Origin: Massariosphaeria phaeospora
Lineage: Eukaryota; Ascomycota; Dothideomycetes; Pleosporales
Direction of reading: 5' to 3'
Assembly (NCBI GenBank): GCA_011032825.1
Contig: JAADJZ010000001.1
Coordinates: 1,302,001-1,366,000, forward strand
DNA length: 64,000 nt
This document shows positions 34,278 through 44,841 of this stretch, in pieces (the stretch's first letter is position 1; every line of letters begins with the position of its first letter). The notes below the pieces were generated by a model. It was not told the origin of the DNA and searched no databases. It saw only the letters and a program-made list of their open reading frames with translations. A program made the translations under genes and the position numbers.

Positions 34278-34833
34278 CGCCCAAGTTGAGATCCAGTGGC
34301 AGGGGTCGTTCCAAATTACAGAAGTAACTAGTTGCGCAGACGTTGACGACAGGGCTAGCCAGGCGTCGCTGCAAGGTACAATGCTATTATAGTTGATTGC
34401 TCGGTGACCATGTCTCCATTGCTCCACTGATCGCACCGGGTCGGCCCTCTTCTGCCCCATTAAATCAAACCCGGACGTTGAGGTGTGGGCAGCCGCTAGT
34501 CCAACCGCTGTCAGCCTGGCGCCTAACTCCTGACTCCCTGGCGCGCGTGCTCTCAACCGCGTCTGCCCCGCCTCAGGTCTGCCATTTCAGCCTCGCAAGC
34601 CAACGACATGGCCCGAACCGCCAGACTCAGCTTGCAACAACGCCGCGGTTTGCTGTTGCCTAGCAGGTATCCCAAAGATCATGCAGCTTTTTGCGCGTCA
34701 CCCTGGGCTCGCTGACATCCGAATGCAATAGAGCAACAGGCCGCCACTGCAGGCTCTCACTACTAAGGCTCCACGTCAAGTCTCTCGAGCCTCGCTGCTA
34801 TCGCACGCACCGTCCACATGTCCACACGTAACG
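34278..34833. other. Intergenic between transposase relic and HET-NACHT gene
   Basis: Nothing recognised; normal base composition. Confidence 0.4.
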
Positions 34834-37385
34834 ATGCGGCTCTTATACCACGGAGAACATGGGCAGCTCAGCGTCACTGCCGATTTGGTCGACGAAGACG
34901 CAATACCTCCTTACGCGATCCTGTCTCATACTTGGGGTGCGGACGAGGAAGAGGTGACCTTCGAAGACCTCGCAAAGAACGTCGGCAGAGACAGACCTGG
35001 ATACAAAAAGATTCTGCTGTATGGAGATCATGCAAAGCGCGACGGCTTGCAGCACTTCTGGATCGACACTTGCTGCATCGATAAGGCGAACAAGGCTGAG
35101 CTTTCGCTGGCCATCCGGTCCATGTTTCGCTGGTACCGCAATGCATCACGATGCTACGTGTACCTTTCCGATATACCTGCATCGCCTCTTGAAACTGGGG
35201 AAGAAGCCATGCCGCCGATATGGGACTTGGAATTTCGACAATGCAAGTGGTTCACGCGTGGGTGGACGCTGCAGGAGCTTCTTGCGCCTGGCGTCGTCGA
35301 ATTCTTCTCCCGCAAATGGCACAGGCTCGGTGACAGGATATCGCTCAAGACCTAGATTCACGAGGTGACGTCTATCCCACACAACGTCCTCGAAGGGGCC
35401 CCTCTTTCTCAGTTTAGCGTCGACGAGCGGTTCCGCTGGAGACAAAATCGGCAGACTAAGCTTGAGGAGGACGCAGCCTACTGTTTGTCCGGCATTTTCG
35501 ACGTCGACATTGCACCGATCTACGGCGAAGGCACAAAGGAAGCGTTCAGACGGCTTCAGGACAAGATTCGAAGCCATGCAGAGAGCATTCGCAAGCGAGA
35601 GGAGTGCCTTCGTGATTTGCGTCCTACTGATCCCCGTGATGATAAAAAGCGCATCGAAGATACCAAGGGCGGCTTGTTGGAGGGCTCGTACCACTGGGTG
35701 CTCGAGAACAGCAGCTTCTAGCAATGGCACAACGACCCGCAGAGCCAGCTGCTGTGGATCAAAGGCGATCCCGGCAAGGGCAAGACGATGCTGCTCTGCG
35801 GCATCATCGACGAGCTACAGAAGACGCTCGCTAGAACCGCGTCTGTGTCCTACTTCTTCTGCCAAGCCACCGACTTACGCATTAACAGCGCCACGGCTGT
35901 GCTGCGCGGACTGCTGTACTTACTTGTAAGTTAGCAGCCCGCGCTCATCGCGCACGTTCGCAAGAGTTACGACGAGGCGGGCAAAAACATGTTCGAGGAT
36001 GCAAACACATGGGTGGCTTTGATAGAGATCTTTGCGCAAGTGCTGCAGGACCCAAGCTTGGGCAAAACATGGATAGTCATCGACGCGCTTGACGAGTGTG
36101 TCACTGGCCTGCCGAAGCTGCTTCACTTTGTCGCAGAGCAGTCGTCTGCGTGTTCCCGCGTGAAATGGATAATGTCTAGCCGGAATTGGCCAGACATTGA
36201 GGAAGAGCTCGAGAAAGCAGGGCATAAGGTTAGGTTGAGTCTCGAGCTAAACGCAGTGTCTGTCTCGGGGGCTGTTAACGTCTTCATTGAGCACAAAGTA
36301 TCGGAATTAGCGCAAAGAAGAAAATACGACAAGCAAACCCAGGACGCGGTATTCAAGCGCCTGACCTCGAATGCGAATGATACCTTTCTGTGGGTAGCGT
36401 TGGTGTGTCAGGACCTCGAGAAGACAGCGAAACGGAACATTCTGAAGAAGCTGGACTCTTTCCCGCCAGGCCTGAACGCGCTGTACGAGCGGATGATGCA
36501 GCATATCGGCGCTTCGGACGACGCTGAACTCTGCAAACAGGTGTTGGCTTCCATCGCGCTTGTGTATCGGCCAATCACGCTAGCGGAGCTGGTGGTCCTC
36601 ACTGAGTTACTCGACGATATTACTGACGAAGCGGAGGTACAAGAGGTCATCGGCCTCTGCGGGTCGTTTCTCACCCTGCGGGAAGGCACGGTCTACTTTG
36701 TCCATCAGTCCGCACAAGACTTTCTCCTCGCAAAAGCGTCCGACGAGGTCTTTCCGCATGGGATCGAAGCCGCTCATCATGTCATCTTTTCAAGGTCGCT
36801 CGCCATCCTGTCGAGGACATTGCACAGGGACATGTACAGCCTGAAAGCGCCAGGGGTCTCTGTCGACGATATGGAACCGCCTACCCCAAACCCACTAGCA
36901 GCGTCGTGCTACCCGTGCATCTACTGGATCGATCATCTATGTGACTCGAAACTCAAGTCCCAGACAAACGAGGTCAACTATGTGCAAGCTACAGGCATCG
37001 TTAGTGAATTCGTAAAAAAGAAGTATCTGTACTGGCTAGAAGGGCTCAGTCTGTGTAAGGGCATAGCAAAAGGTGTGGTTTCAATGGCAAGGCTTTGCTC
37101 GCTGAACCAGGTACGGCTTGCACAGGCACTTCGTCTGCCTGTTGTACTTGGGTAGATGCTAACACAGTTAGGATATGCAGGGTGGCGATGAGCTTACTAA
37201 GCTCCTCCAAGATGCCCGCCGATTTATCATGTACCACAAAGGGTCAATTGAGAGCTACCCCCTCCAGTTATACGCATCTGGACTGCTGTTCAGTCCAACC
37301 GGAAGCGCAATCAGAAAGTTGTTTCAACACGAAGAGCCAGAAGGGATTACTGTCAAGCCAGAGATAAGCAGCAGCGCAATAATAG
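34834..37385 (+). pseudogene. HET-NACHT NLR with three in-frame TAG stops, 3' truncated
   Basis: One frame runs from the ATG at 34834 to 37110, then through an intron (37111-37171, GTACGG donor, GCTAAC branch point) to about 37385. It is broken only by TAG at 35353, 35719 and 35932. The HET domain (residues 1 to about 170) has YAILSHTWG, FWIDTCCID and FTRGWTLQELLAP. The NACHT module has the P-loop GDPGKGKT and Walker B WIVIDALDEC, then helical regions ending in PLQLYASGLLF. This is the layout of HET-E-like heterokaryon incompatibility proteins, where NACHT binds GTP/ATP and HET triggers cell death. The WD40 repeats expected next are absent: sequence becomes AT-rich at about 37385. Each TAG is one C-to-T change from CAG in a CpA context, as expected of RIP. 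Confidence 0.85.
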
Positions 37386-38680
37386 CTACTTTTTTTAAAA
37401 CTTTTTTAAAGGCTTTTACTATAGATGTTGGTAAGCTATCTATATGCTTTTAAATTCTTGCTTTTACAAGCGTTTATTGCGACTTTAGTTTAAAAGTATT
37501 GCTTAGAGTTTGCAACTGCTAAGGTTTGTTGTTAATAAGCAGTAGTAGTAATAAAGTACGTAGCCAAACGTTAAAAGCTGTTATAACTTGTTTTAAGTTA
37601 AATAAAACTAATCTAGCGCTTTAAAACTTTTTTTGAATATTACTAAAAGTAATTGCTGCATTATAAGCGCGTATAAAGTATAGTAAAAACTTAAGTTTTG
37701 TAATATAAGTAATTTAGTTGCGTATAAAATCTTTAGCTTAGCGCTTGTACGCTTTTTTTAAAAAAGCAAAACAACTTACATTAAAAAGCTGCAAAAAGTG
37801 CGATAAGTGCAAAAGCATGCAAATAGTAATAATTTTGTTTTTTTTGTAGTATTGCTAAAATGCAAGCGAGTTATAGCTTTTATAGCTATTAATTGCAAGT
37901 AGTTAGTAGCTACTAACTACTTTTTTCTTTGTATGCTTATTAAAGTGCTTTAACTACTATAGCTTAAGTTTATTTATTGTTTAGCTTTTCTTAGAAACTG
38001 CAATAACCTAGTTTTAAATTAGATTCTTTTTCTTGTACTAAGCAAAGAAGTAATAGTAGCTTTTAAAAATAATAAAAAGTAGAATAGCTTACTTTGTTGC
38101 GTTAATGCTTTGAATAACTATTGTTTACTTTCTATTGTTGTGCTGTATTGCTTTTAGCTATTCTTATTTCTCTAAAGCAGTAACAATTGCTTTAGTTAAT
38201 ATTTAGCTTATTATAAAGCTTGTTTTGTTAAAGTTGTACGTATTTATATTCTAGATACTATACTTAGCTTTTATATTAGCTACTAGGCGAAACTAGCTTT
38301 AAATAACTTTAAAAATTTTGCAAAGCGCTTTTTTGTAATTGTACTTGCAATTAAATTTTATTGTAAACTTAAAGTAGTGCATAACTTACGTACTAAGCTA
38401 GTTTAAGCTAATCTAGCTTAGATTGCACTTTGCGCGTAAAAAATTAGCTATATTAGCTACAGCTGCGAGCTTAAAAAAAAATCCGCGCGATATAAGCTTA
38501 AGTATATACTTAACAACTACGCTTTTTTTAGTTTTTGTTAGATTCTTTAATTTAAGCTAGTAATTTGCTTGTAAAGTTTGTTCTACGCGTTAGTAGCTTA
38601 GTGTTAATTAATCAACGTTGTAAATAGCTACAGCGCGTTGCTAAAAAAGTATTGCATTTTGTTTAAAAGCTTAAAGAGCA

Positions 38681-38827
38681 AGCTGTATCTAATGTTTTTT
38701 AGAAAGTTCTATTTAGTATTGTTGTTAAAGCATTACGTAGAAAGTAGAGTTTAGTAAAAGTTTAGTAAAAGTTTAGTAAAAGTAATGTACGAATTTGTGT
38801 AATGCACGAACTCGTAAAGTACGTTAG
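38681..38827 (+). repeat. Direct repeat, left copy
   Basis: Starts AGCTGTATCTAATG and includes TAGTATTGTTGTTAAAGC and a run of GTTTAGTAAAA units. A similar segment follows the 3' LTR of the + strand Gypsy element at 50564-50690. The left copy has extra GTTTAGTAAAA units and more C-to-T changes. Confidence 0.75.
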
Positions 38828-38969
38828 AGTTATTAAAAGTTAAGTATAAAAAAACTCGCTTAGCTTCTAAACTCTACTTCTAGTACTAAACTACTATAAT
38901 AAATAGTAATACTTTCTAGTAACGTAATCTACTACTAAGTAAAATACTTTACTAAGTAAAACAAAAAGC

Positions 38970-40110
38970 TTTAGCATAACCAACTTATGTTACGCATTTT
39001 TAATTTTATTGCTATTAAACAAAAAGCTTACGTACGTTGTGCTAGCATTTAATTAAAAAAATACTTTTGTATTTTTTTTGTACGTTTGCGCATTGTGCTT
39101 AGTTTCGCCGCAGTTTCTACAGCGCCGTAGAGCTAGTTAAGCTCGTTTTTAATTACTACTACTACAAGTTTTCTTTAATTGCTAAAGCTTTGCAAACGTT
39201 TTAGTAGCTACTTGCGCTGCAGCACTTCTATACTCTATAGTACTACTTTACTAAATTTGCTTTCTTTTGCGCAATTTTTGTTTAGTTATTTTTGCTAGTT
39301 GCTTTTTAAGCTTTTTGTTGTAAGTAGCAAAAAGCGCGTTTTAGTACAGCATTAGCTTACTACTTTTTATAAGCTAGAAAAAACTTGCCTAAGCTATAAT
39401 AAGTAATTAAGTAAAAAACTTGCGTACAAGTTTTGACTAAAATCTAAAGTCGTGCGTATTGCTTAGTGTTTTTAACTGCTACAGCGTTTCTAGTGCAAAA
39501 AGTAGTAGCAAAGTACACAGCTATACTTTAAAACGATTAAAAACTACTTGCGCGTTAATAGAAACTAGCTCTAAAGCTTTAAAAGCTTTTTTGCAGTTTT
39601 TTATTGTAAATACTTTAAAAAACGCGTTTCTAAAAGCTAGCAGAAAGCTTTTTTTGTTAATATAAAAAACGCGCTAGCGTGCTAAGTTTCTAACACGCTA
39701 AAAGTACTTGCGTTTTAATAGCAAAAAGCAAACTACGTTAAGTAGCTAGAAAATGTGCAACGAGTAAAGTAGCATGCAAAAAGTAAAAATCTTGTTTTTA
39801 AAGCAAAAGTTTTTAAACTTCTAGTTAAAGTAGCTTTTGTGCTTGTTAAGTATAAGCAGCTTGTATACTTCTACTTAGCGCGCTTTTGTATACGCGTTAA
39901 AGTGCTTTAACTACTTTAAACCAAGCGCGTTGTTAGTCTAGCTGTTTTTAAAAACTAAAAGCTTTTAATTGCGTAGTGTTAAAGCTTTCTCGTACTACGG
40001 TAAAATATAAACGCGTTTTTTGTAGATAATAAAAAGCGAAATTGCGTACTTAGTAGCGCAAATGCTTTAGATTACTATAACCTACTTGCGATTACCTAGC
40101 TAGACTAGCT
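38970..40110 (+). repeat. Inverted repeat, left arm (about 1.1 kb)
   Basis: Pairs in reverse orientation with 50710-51838. Shared blocks include ATTGCTATTAAACAA, CAGCGCCGTAGAGCTAGTTA and GTAGATAATAAA. Each arm contains a 68-codon open frame with closely similar translations (39459-39665 + and 51154-51360 -). Arm limits are approximate. Confidence 0.8.
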
Positions 40111-40659
40111 TAAAACGAGCGCGTTTTTTTAAACCTACAACAACTTTTATAGAGCTAATAACGCTTATTTAAAAACTAGTTTTATTAAAGTTGTGCACGT
40201 CGTTGTTATAAACGCTGTACTTAGCTTTAGTTTTCTCTACTAGCTTAAACTACGCGCTAATAATCGCAAAATCTTTTTGCAGTATTCTCTACTTATTCTT
40301 TGCTCAATTAAAAGCTATTTTAAGCTTAGCTAAACGCGTTACGAAGCGCTTAGCTTAGTACTTGCTAACTAGCTTGCTACTGCGTACAGCTAGTAGTTTA
40401 TTAGCTATATTTAATATCTCGCATAGCCGAAGCGCAAATTCTCGCGAATCGAAGTTAAGAATATATTAAACAATTGTTTGCTTTTTAGTTGCAGTAAGCT
40501 TATGTTAAGCGTAGCAAGTTTTAAAGCAATACGTAACTTTTTTGCGTTAGCAAAAAAGTATTGTAAAAAGTACCTCAAATGCCTTAGCAGCGCGTTGAAA
40601 GCTTTGAAATTGTTAGCTATTATAAGCAGAAAAGGCAAGCTAATGTAAAAGCTAAGCGA

Positions 40660-41075
40660 ACTTAAAAAAGTTGTTTATTAAGCTTAGGTTAGTTCTTGAG
40701 AAATAAGTAAGTTTAATAGACTAAAAAGAGTTGTATAGCGTTCGATACTAAGGCAGTAGCAAGTTTCGTTTTGCAAAAAGTAGAAAAGTTAAAGTAAAAG
40801 TTAACTTGTAAATTGTAAAATTAAAAACAACAACTGTAAAAGTGCGTTGTTTTCTTAGGTTTATATACTTAGAAAGTGTTCTTGCTTATTCTTAAGCGCT
40901 TACTACTAAGTAGTGCTTATTGCCAAGCGCTTACTATTAAGCGCGCTTATTCTTAAGCGCTTACTAATAAGCGGTTACGTAACTAAAGTTTAGTTAGCTT
41001 GCTATGTAACTCTATTAGTAGCTTTATAACCTAAGCGCTTCGCGCTAAGCCTAGTCGTAATACTAGATCGTAACA
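40660..41075 (-). repeat. Probable LTR of the - strand Gypsy element
   Basis: On the - strand the element's 3' LTR appears to start TGTTACGATCTAG at 41075, directly after a purine-rich A tract (41076-41092). It contains short palindromic AAGCGCTTA repeats (40880-40975) and a TATATAA at about 40860. The far end is uncertain. Confidence 0.5.
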
Positions 41076-44000
41076 TTATTTTTTTTTTTAATAATTTGTT
41101 TTTAAATTGTAGAAGCTGTTTATTTTGTACAAGTAGCCAAAGTTACCTCGCATCTAGCTAGTAGCAACTTGCGATGTTTTCGTTAACTTATCGTTGCTTT
41201 TGTTTTAGCTCTAAAATCTGTTAAGCTAATATACTTGCTAAAATTGCTTGTAACTATTGTTTTTTGCAAAGCCTAAATTGTTTTGTTATACTAGATTCTT
41301 GTTTAAAGTGCGCTAAGTGCACGCGTTTAGGTTAGGCATGTGTTAACATGTCGTAAAAGTTGTTAAATTGTACTTGTAAAAAGTATAGAAAAAAAGTAGA
41401 TAAAAATAAAAAGTTGTTAGCAAAGGTAATAAATTGTTTGCTGCAAAATAAAAAGATTTTAAAGCAAGCAGAAAAGCGAGCGCGCAAGAAAACTTAGTGT
41501 TTTGCGTTGAAAATAAAAGCGTTAGGCAAAACCAAGCTAGCAGAGAAAATTAACTATTCTACGACGTTAATTGAAATAGAGTTTTCGCTTGCGATGTAAG
41601 CTACAATAAGCTTAATTAATTTTTCTATTGCTAGTTATAGTGTTGAGCTAGAAGCTAGTAGTAGTTTGTAAAGTTCGTGTTTAGTTTCTATATATTCTTG
41701 CTATCTAGGTAGCTTAACTATTTAACTAAGTACTCTTTCTAGTTGTCTACAACTTGGTGTGTAATAATTTTCTTAGCTTTAAATTCGTTTTCTTTTTTAG
41801 TTTCGTAGCGAAAAGTTCGCTAGAGTAGCATTTGTAGGTTAGCTAGTTTCAACAAGGCTATGTAGAATACTAAGTAAACTTTTGCGTTTTTAAGCAAGTT
41901 TAACTTATAATTAACTAAACCTCGTTGCTTTGATATTAAAAATAGTTTAACTTTAACGTTGTCTAGACTTTTGCTTAGTTGTTTAGTGCGCAAATTCTTT
42001 GTAAAGAGATAAACTCTATTCTTTCTCTTTAGCTAAAGTACAATTTTTTGTTTTTAGTTAATATATAAAATGCTTTAGCGTTGCGCTATTTTAAGTTTAC
42101 TTTGTAGTAACTTATGTATTTTTCTAAGTTTCTCTACTATTCTTGTAGCAGTTTTAACTTTCGCGCTAAAAAATGTTCTTTTAAAGAAATGTAAGTGCTT
42201 TTTGTAGTTCGCGTAGTAAAGTATTTGTTTTATAAACTTAGACAATTTGTTGTTATACGCTAACTATGCTATTAGTAAAAGCTTTACTTAATTAGTTTGT
42301 CGTTTATTGCTGTATATTCTTAGATATGTCTTTATAGTTCAATTTGTTTTTTTTGTTTATCTATTTGTTTGTAGATAATACGCTGTTAATAGCTTGCGTT
42401 TTGTTTTAATTGCAGCTAACAAAGTCGTTTAATAGTTTAACATAAAGAGCTTATTTTTGTTACTAATAATTAATTTAAGTATTTTATAGTATCAAATAAG
42501 TTGATTTAAAAAAATAAATTGTAGTTGTTGCGTAGTATACGTATTCTTGAAAAGTACTATTTCTACGTACTTAGTAAATCGGTTGACTATAACTATAATA
42601 GCGTTGTAAGCTATTTCTATAGCAAAATTTTTTAACAAAAGCAATTCTGTTACGAAATTTATAGAGATATTAGTCTAAAGCTTATCTAGTAGCTCTAAAG
42701 CTTGCATTTCTTTGTATTGTGCGTAGGTACTATGTTTGTTTTTCTAATAGTTTGCACATTTCTTAACAATTGCAGTAACTTTGTTTTTTATTCTGCTAAA
42801 CTCGTAGTTTTGCTTAATAAATTCTATTGTTCGTGTAATTCTAAGGTAACTGTGAACTAGGTTATTGTAATGTTGTTGTATAATTGCTTTTTGCAATTTT
42901 TTTAAAACTATAATTGCGGTTTTTAAGAGTACATTCAGCGTTCTAGCTAGTTCTAGTAATTTGTTTTAGTTAACTTTAAGTATTGCGGTGTCGATTATTT
43001 TTTTTGTTTTAGCAATATTATGTTGTTAGCTAAGAGCGTTAGCTTTGCCGTTATTTTTTTCTAGTGTATACACGATTTTGAACTTGTACTAGCCTAGCAT
43101 TTCTAACTATCTAACTTATTTTCAGTTAAGTACTTTAGTAGTTGTAAAATTAACTAAGTTTTTGTAATTCGTAAATATTGTAAGTTCTAAGTAGCTTTTT
43201 GCGTATACTCTTTAATGCTGTAAGCATGCAACAATAGCTAGCAGCTTCTTATCGTATACGTTGTATTGTTTTTTAAATTTTAAAACTTGCGTAAGTAGTA
43301 AGCAATAGAGTGCTATTTGCCTTTGTGCAATTAACTAGCACATTTTTCTAGCGCAAAATTCAACGCGTTGGTTTTAAAGCGTAAAAGTTGTTTTGCTTAA
43401 AATATTCAAAAGCATAGTAAACTAATGCTTGCGTTTTTGAGTTGTTAAAAAGCTACTTTTGCTTTTTTGCTTTATGCGAAGGCTGTATTCTTTCGCGTAA
43501 GCTTTGTCAAAAGTATAGCAATTTTCAAGTAATTCTTAATAAACTGTTAGTTAAAGTTTAGAAACTTTAAGAAAAATTGTATTTCCTTAACGTTCTTAAG
43601 TTGTAGCTATTTTTTAACTACTTTAATTTTTTTTTGCTTATGCGTACTTCGTTTGCTTTTACTATATATCTAAAAAATGCAACTTCGCGCTTGTAGAATT
43701 CGCACTTTTTTAGTTTAAATTAAAAGTTAAACTTGTTAAAGCACTTTAGCACTATTTTAACATGTTTAACATAGTTCTTTTAAGTTTTAAAATAGATAAA
43801 AATGTCGTTTAAGTAGGCAACGACAAAGATATCTAAGTGCATTCTTAACACGTTGTTAATAAACTCTTAAAAAGTTGCTAAGGCATTTGTAAGCTTAAAT
43901 AGTATAATAGTATATTCGTAATGTTTGTATCTCGTTTAGAACGCTGTTTTCTATTTTTTACTTTTTTTGATTTTAATAAAGTAGTAACTATCTCGTAGGT

Positions 44001-44553
44001 TAAGCGCTGTAAAAACTTTTGCGTAAAATAATTAATTCCGTAATTCTATAATATTCGGTAGAAAGTATCGATTTTTAACTGTAATATTGTTGAGTTTTTG
44101 ATAGTTAACGTATAGTCGTAGTACGCTGTTTTTCTTTAGTACGAAAATAATTAGGTATTTTGCAAGTAACTGTAATAGTTGTATATAACTTTTTTTAAAG
44201 TTATTTTTAATGTAATCGCAAAGTGTGCTTAACTTCTTTTTTAATAGTTCGTAAATTAAGCTAAAAGTTAGTTGCTTTCATTTCTGTAGAACGATTTTGT
44301 AGTTTTAAAATTTGTATTTTAGTAATACTTTTGCATCTACTACTTTTTAAAAGAAATGTCTAAACTTTTTGTACTCGTAGAGCATTTCTAAAAGTGCGCT
44401 AATTTCTTTTTTTACTTTAACTTGTTAATCTAAAAGCTTTAAGTTAGTATTTGTTAAGTTAGACTTTTGTATTTTAAAACTATTTTTTGTTAATGCAATT
44501 ACGTTAATTGTTTTTTTATTTGCTATTAAACTTTGCCGATGCGCAGGCATAGT
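41076..44553 (-). mobile_element. Gypsy (Ty3-type) retrotransposon, degraded, interrupted
   Basis: The - strand between about 44130 and 43440 translates, through many stops, to reverse transcriptase blocks. These include NYRKLNNITVKNRYPLPNI, YEYTI, NNVLRMHLDIFVVAYLNDIF (the YxDD-type active site with one Asp changed to Asn) and LKKCEFYKREVAF. The gag end is missing: at 44554 the LTR of the opposite-strand element begins. RIP-like decay leaves no open frame longer than a few dozen codons. Confidence 0.7.
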
Positions 44554-44841
44554 TGTAATAAGCTAAAAGCTCTATAAATTGCCTTAGTCGTAGAACTTTA
44601 GTAGCTATTAACGCTGTACGTAATAGCTTCGACGATACCTAAAAAAGCCTTGCTAGTTTTCAATTAACGAAAGCTTTGCGGTATTGAGTTTTTACATAGC
44701 TTTCGAAAGCGCTTCGTAGGTGCTTCGAAAGCTAACTAACTATAAAGTATATAGAGCTCTTTTATCCGCGCTGTAAATAGACTCTATCGAATTTATTACA
44801 TTCTTTATCTAAAACCTGCTATCTTTGGCGATTTTTTTTTA
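44554..44841 (+). repeat. 5' LTR of + strand Gypsy element (288 bp)
   Basis: Starts TGTAATA and aligns along its full length with 50190-50563, apart from an 86-bp duplication present only there. Differences are mainly C/T and G/A. Confidence 0.85.

Noticed and set aside
40411..40638. 75-codon - strand frame in the AT-rich block
   Set aside because: Lies in or beside a decayed LTR region; no similarity, and not shared with a second copy that I could see.
40870..40980. CRISPR-like array from the AAGCGCTTA repeats
   Set aside because: Units are short, palindromic, unevenly spaced and inside an LTR of a eukaryotic retrotransposon.
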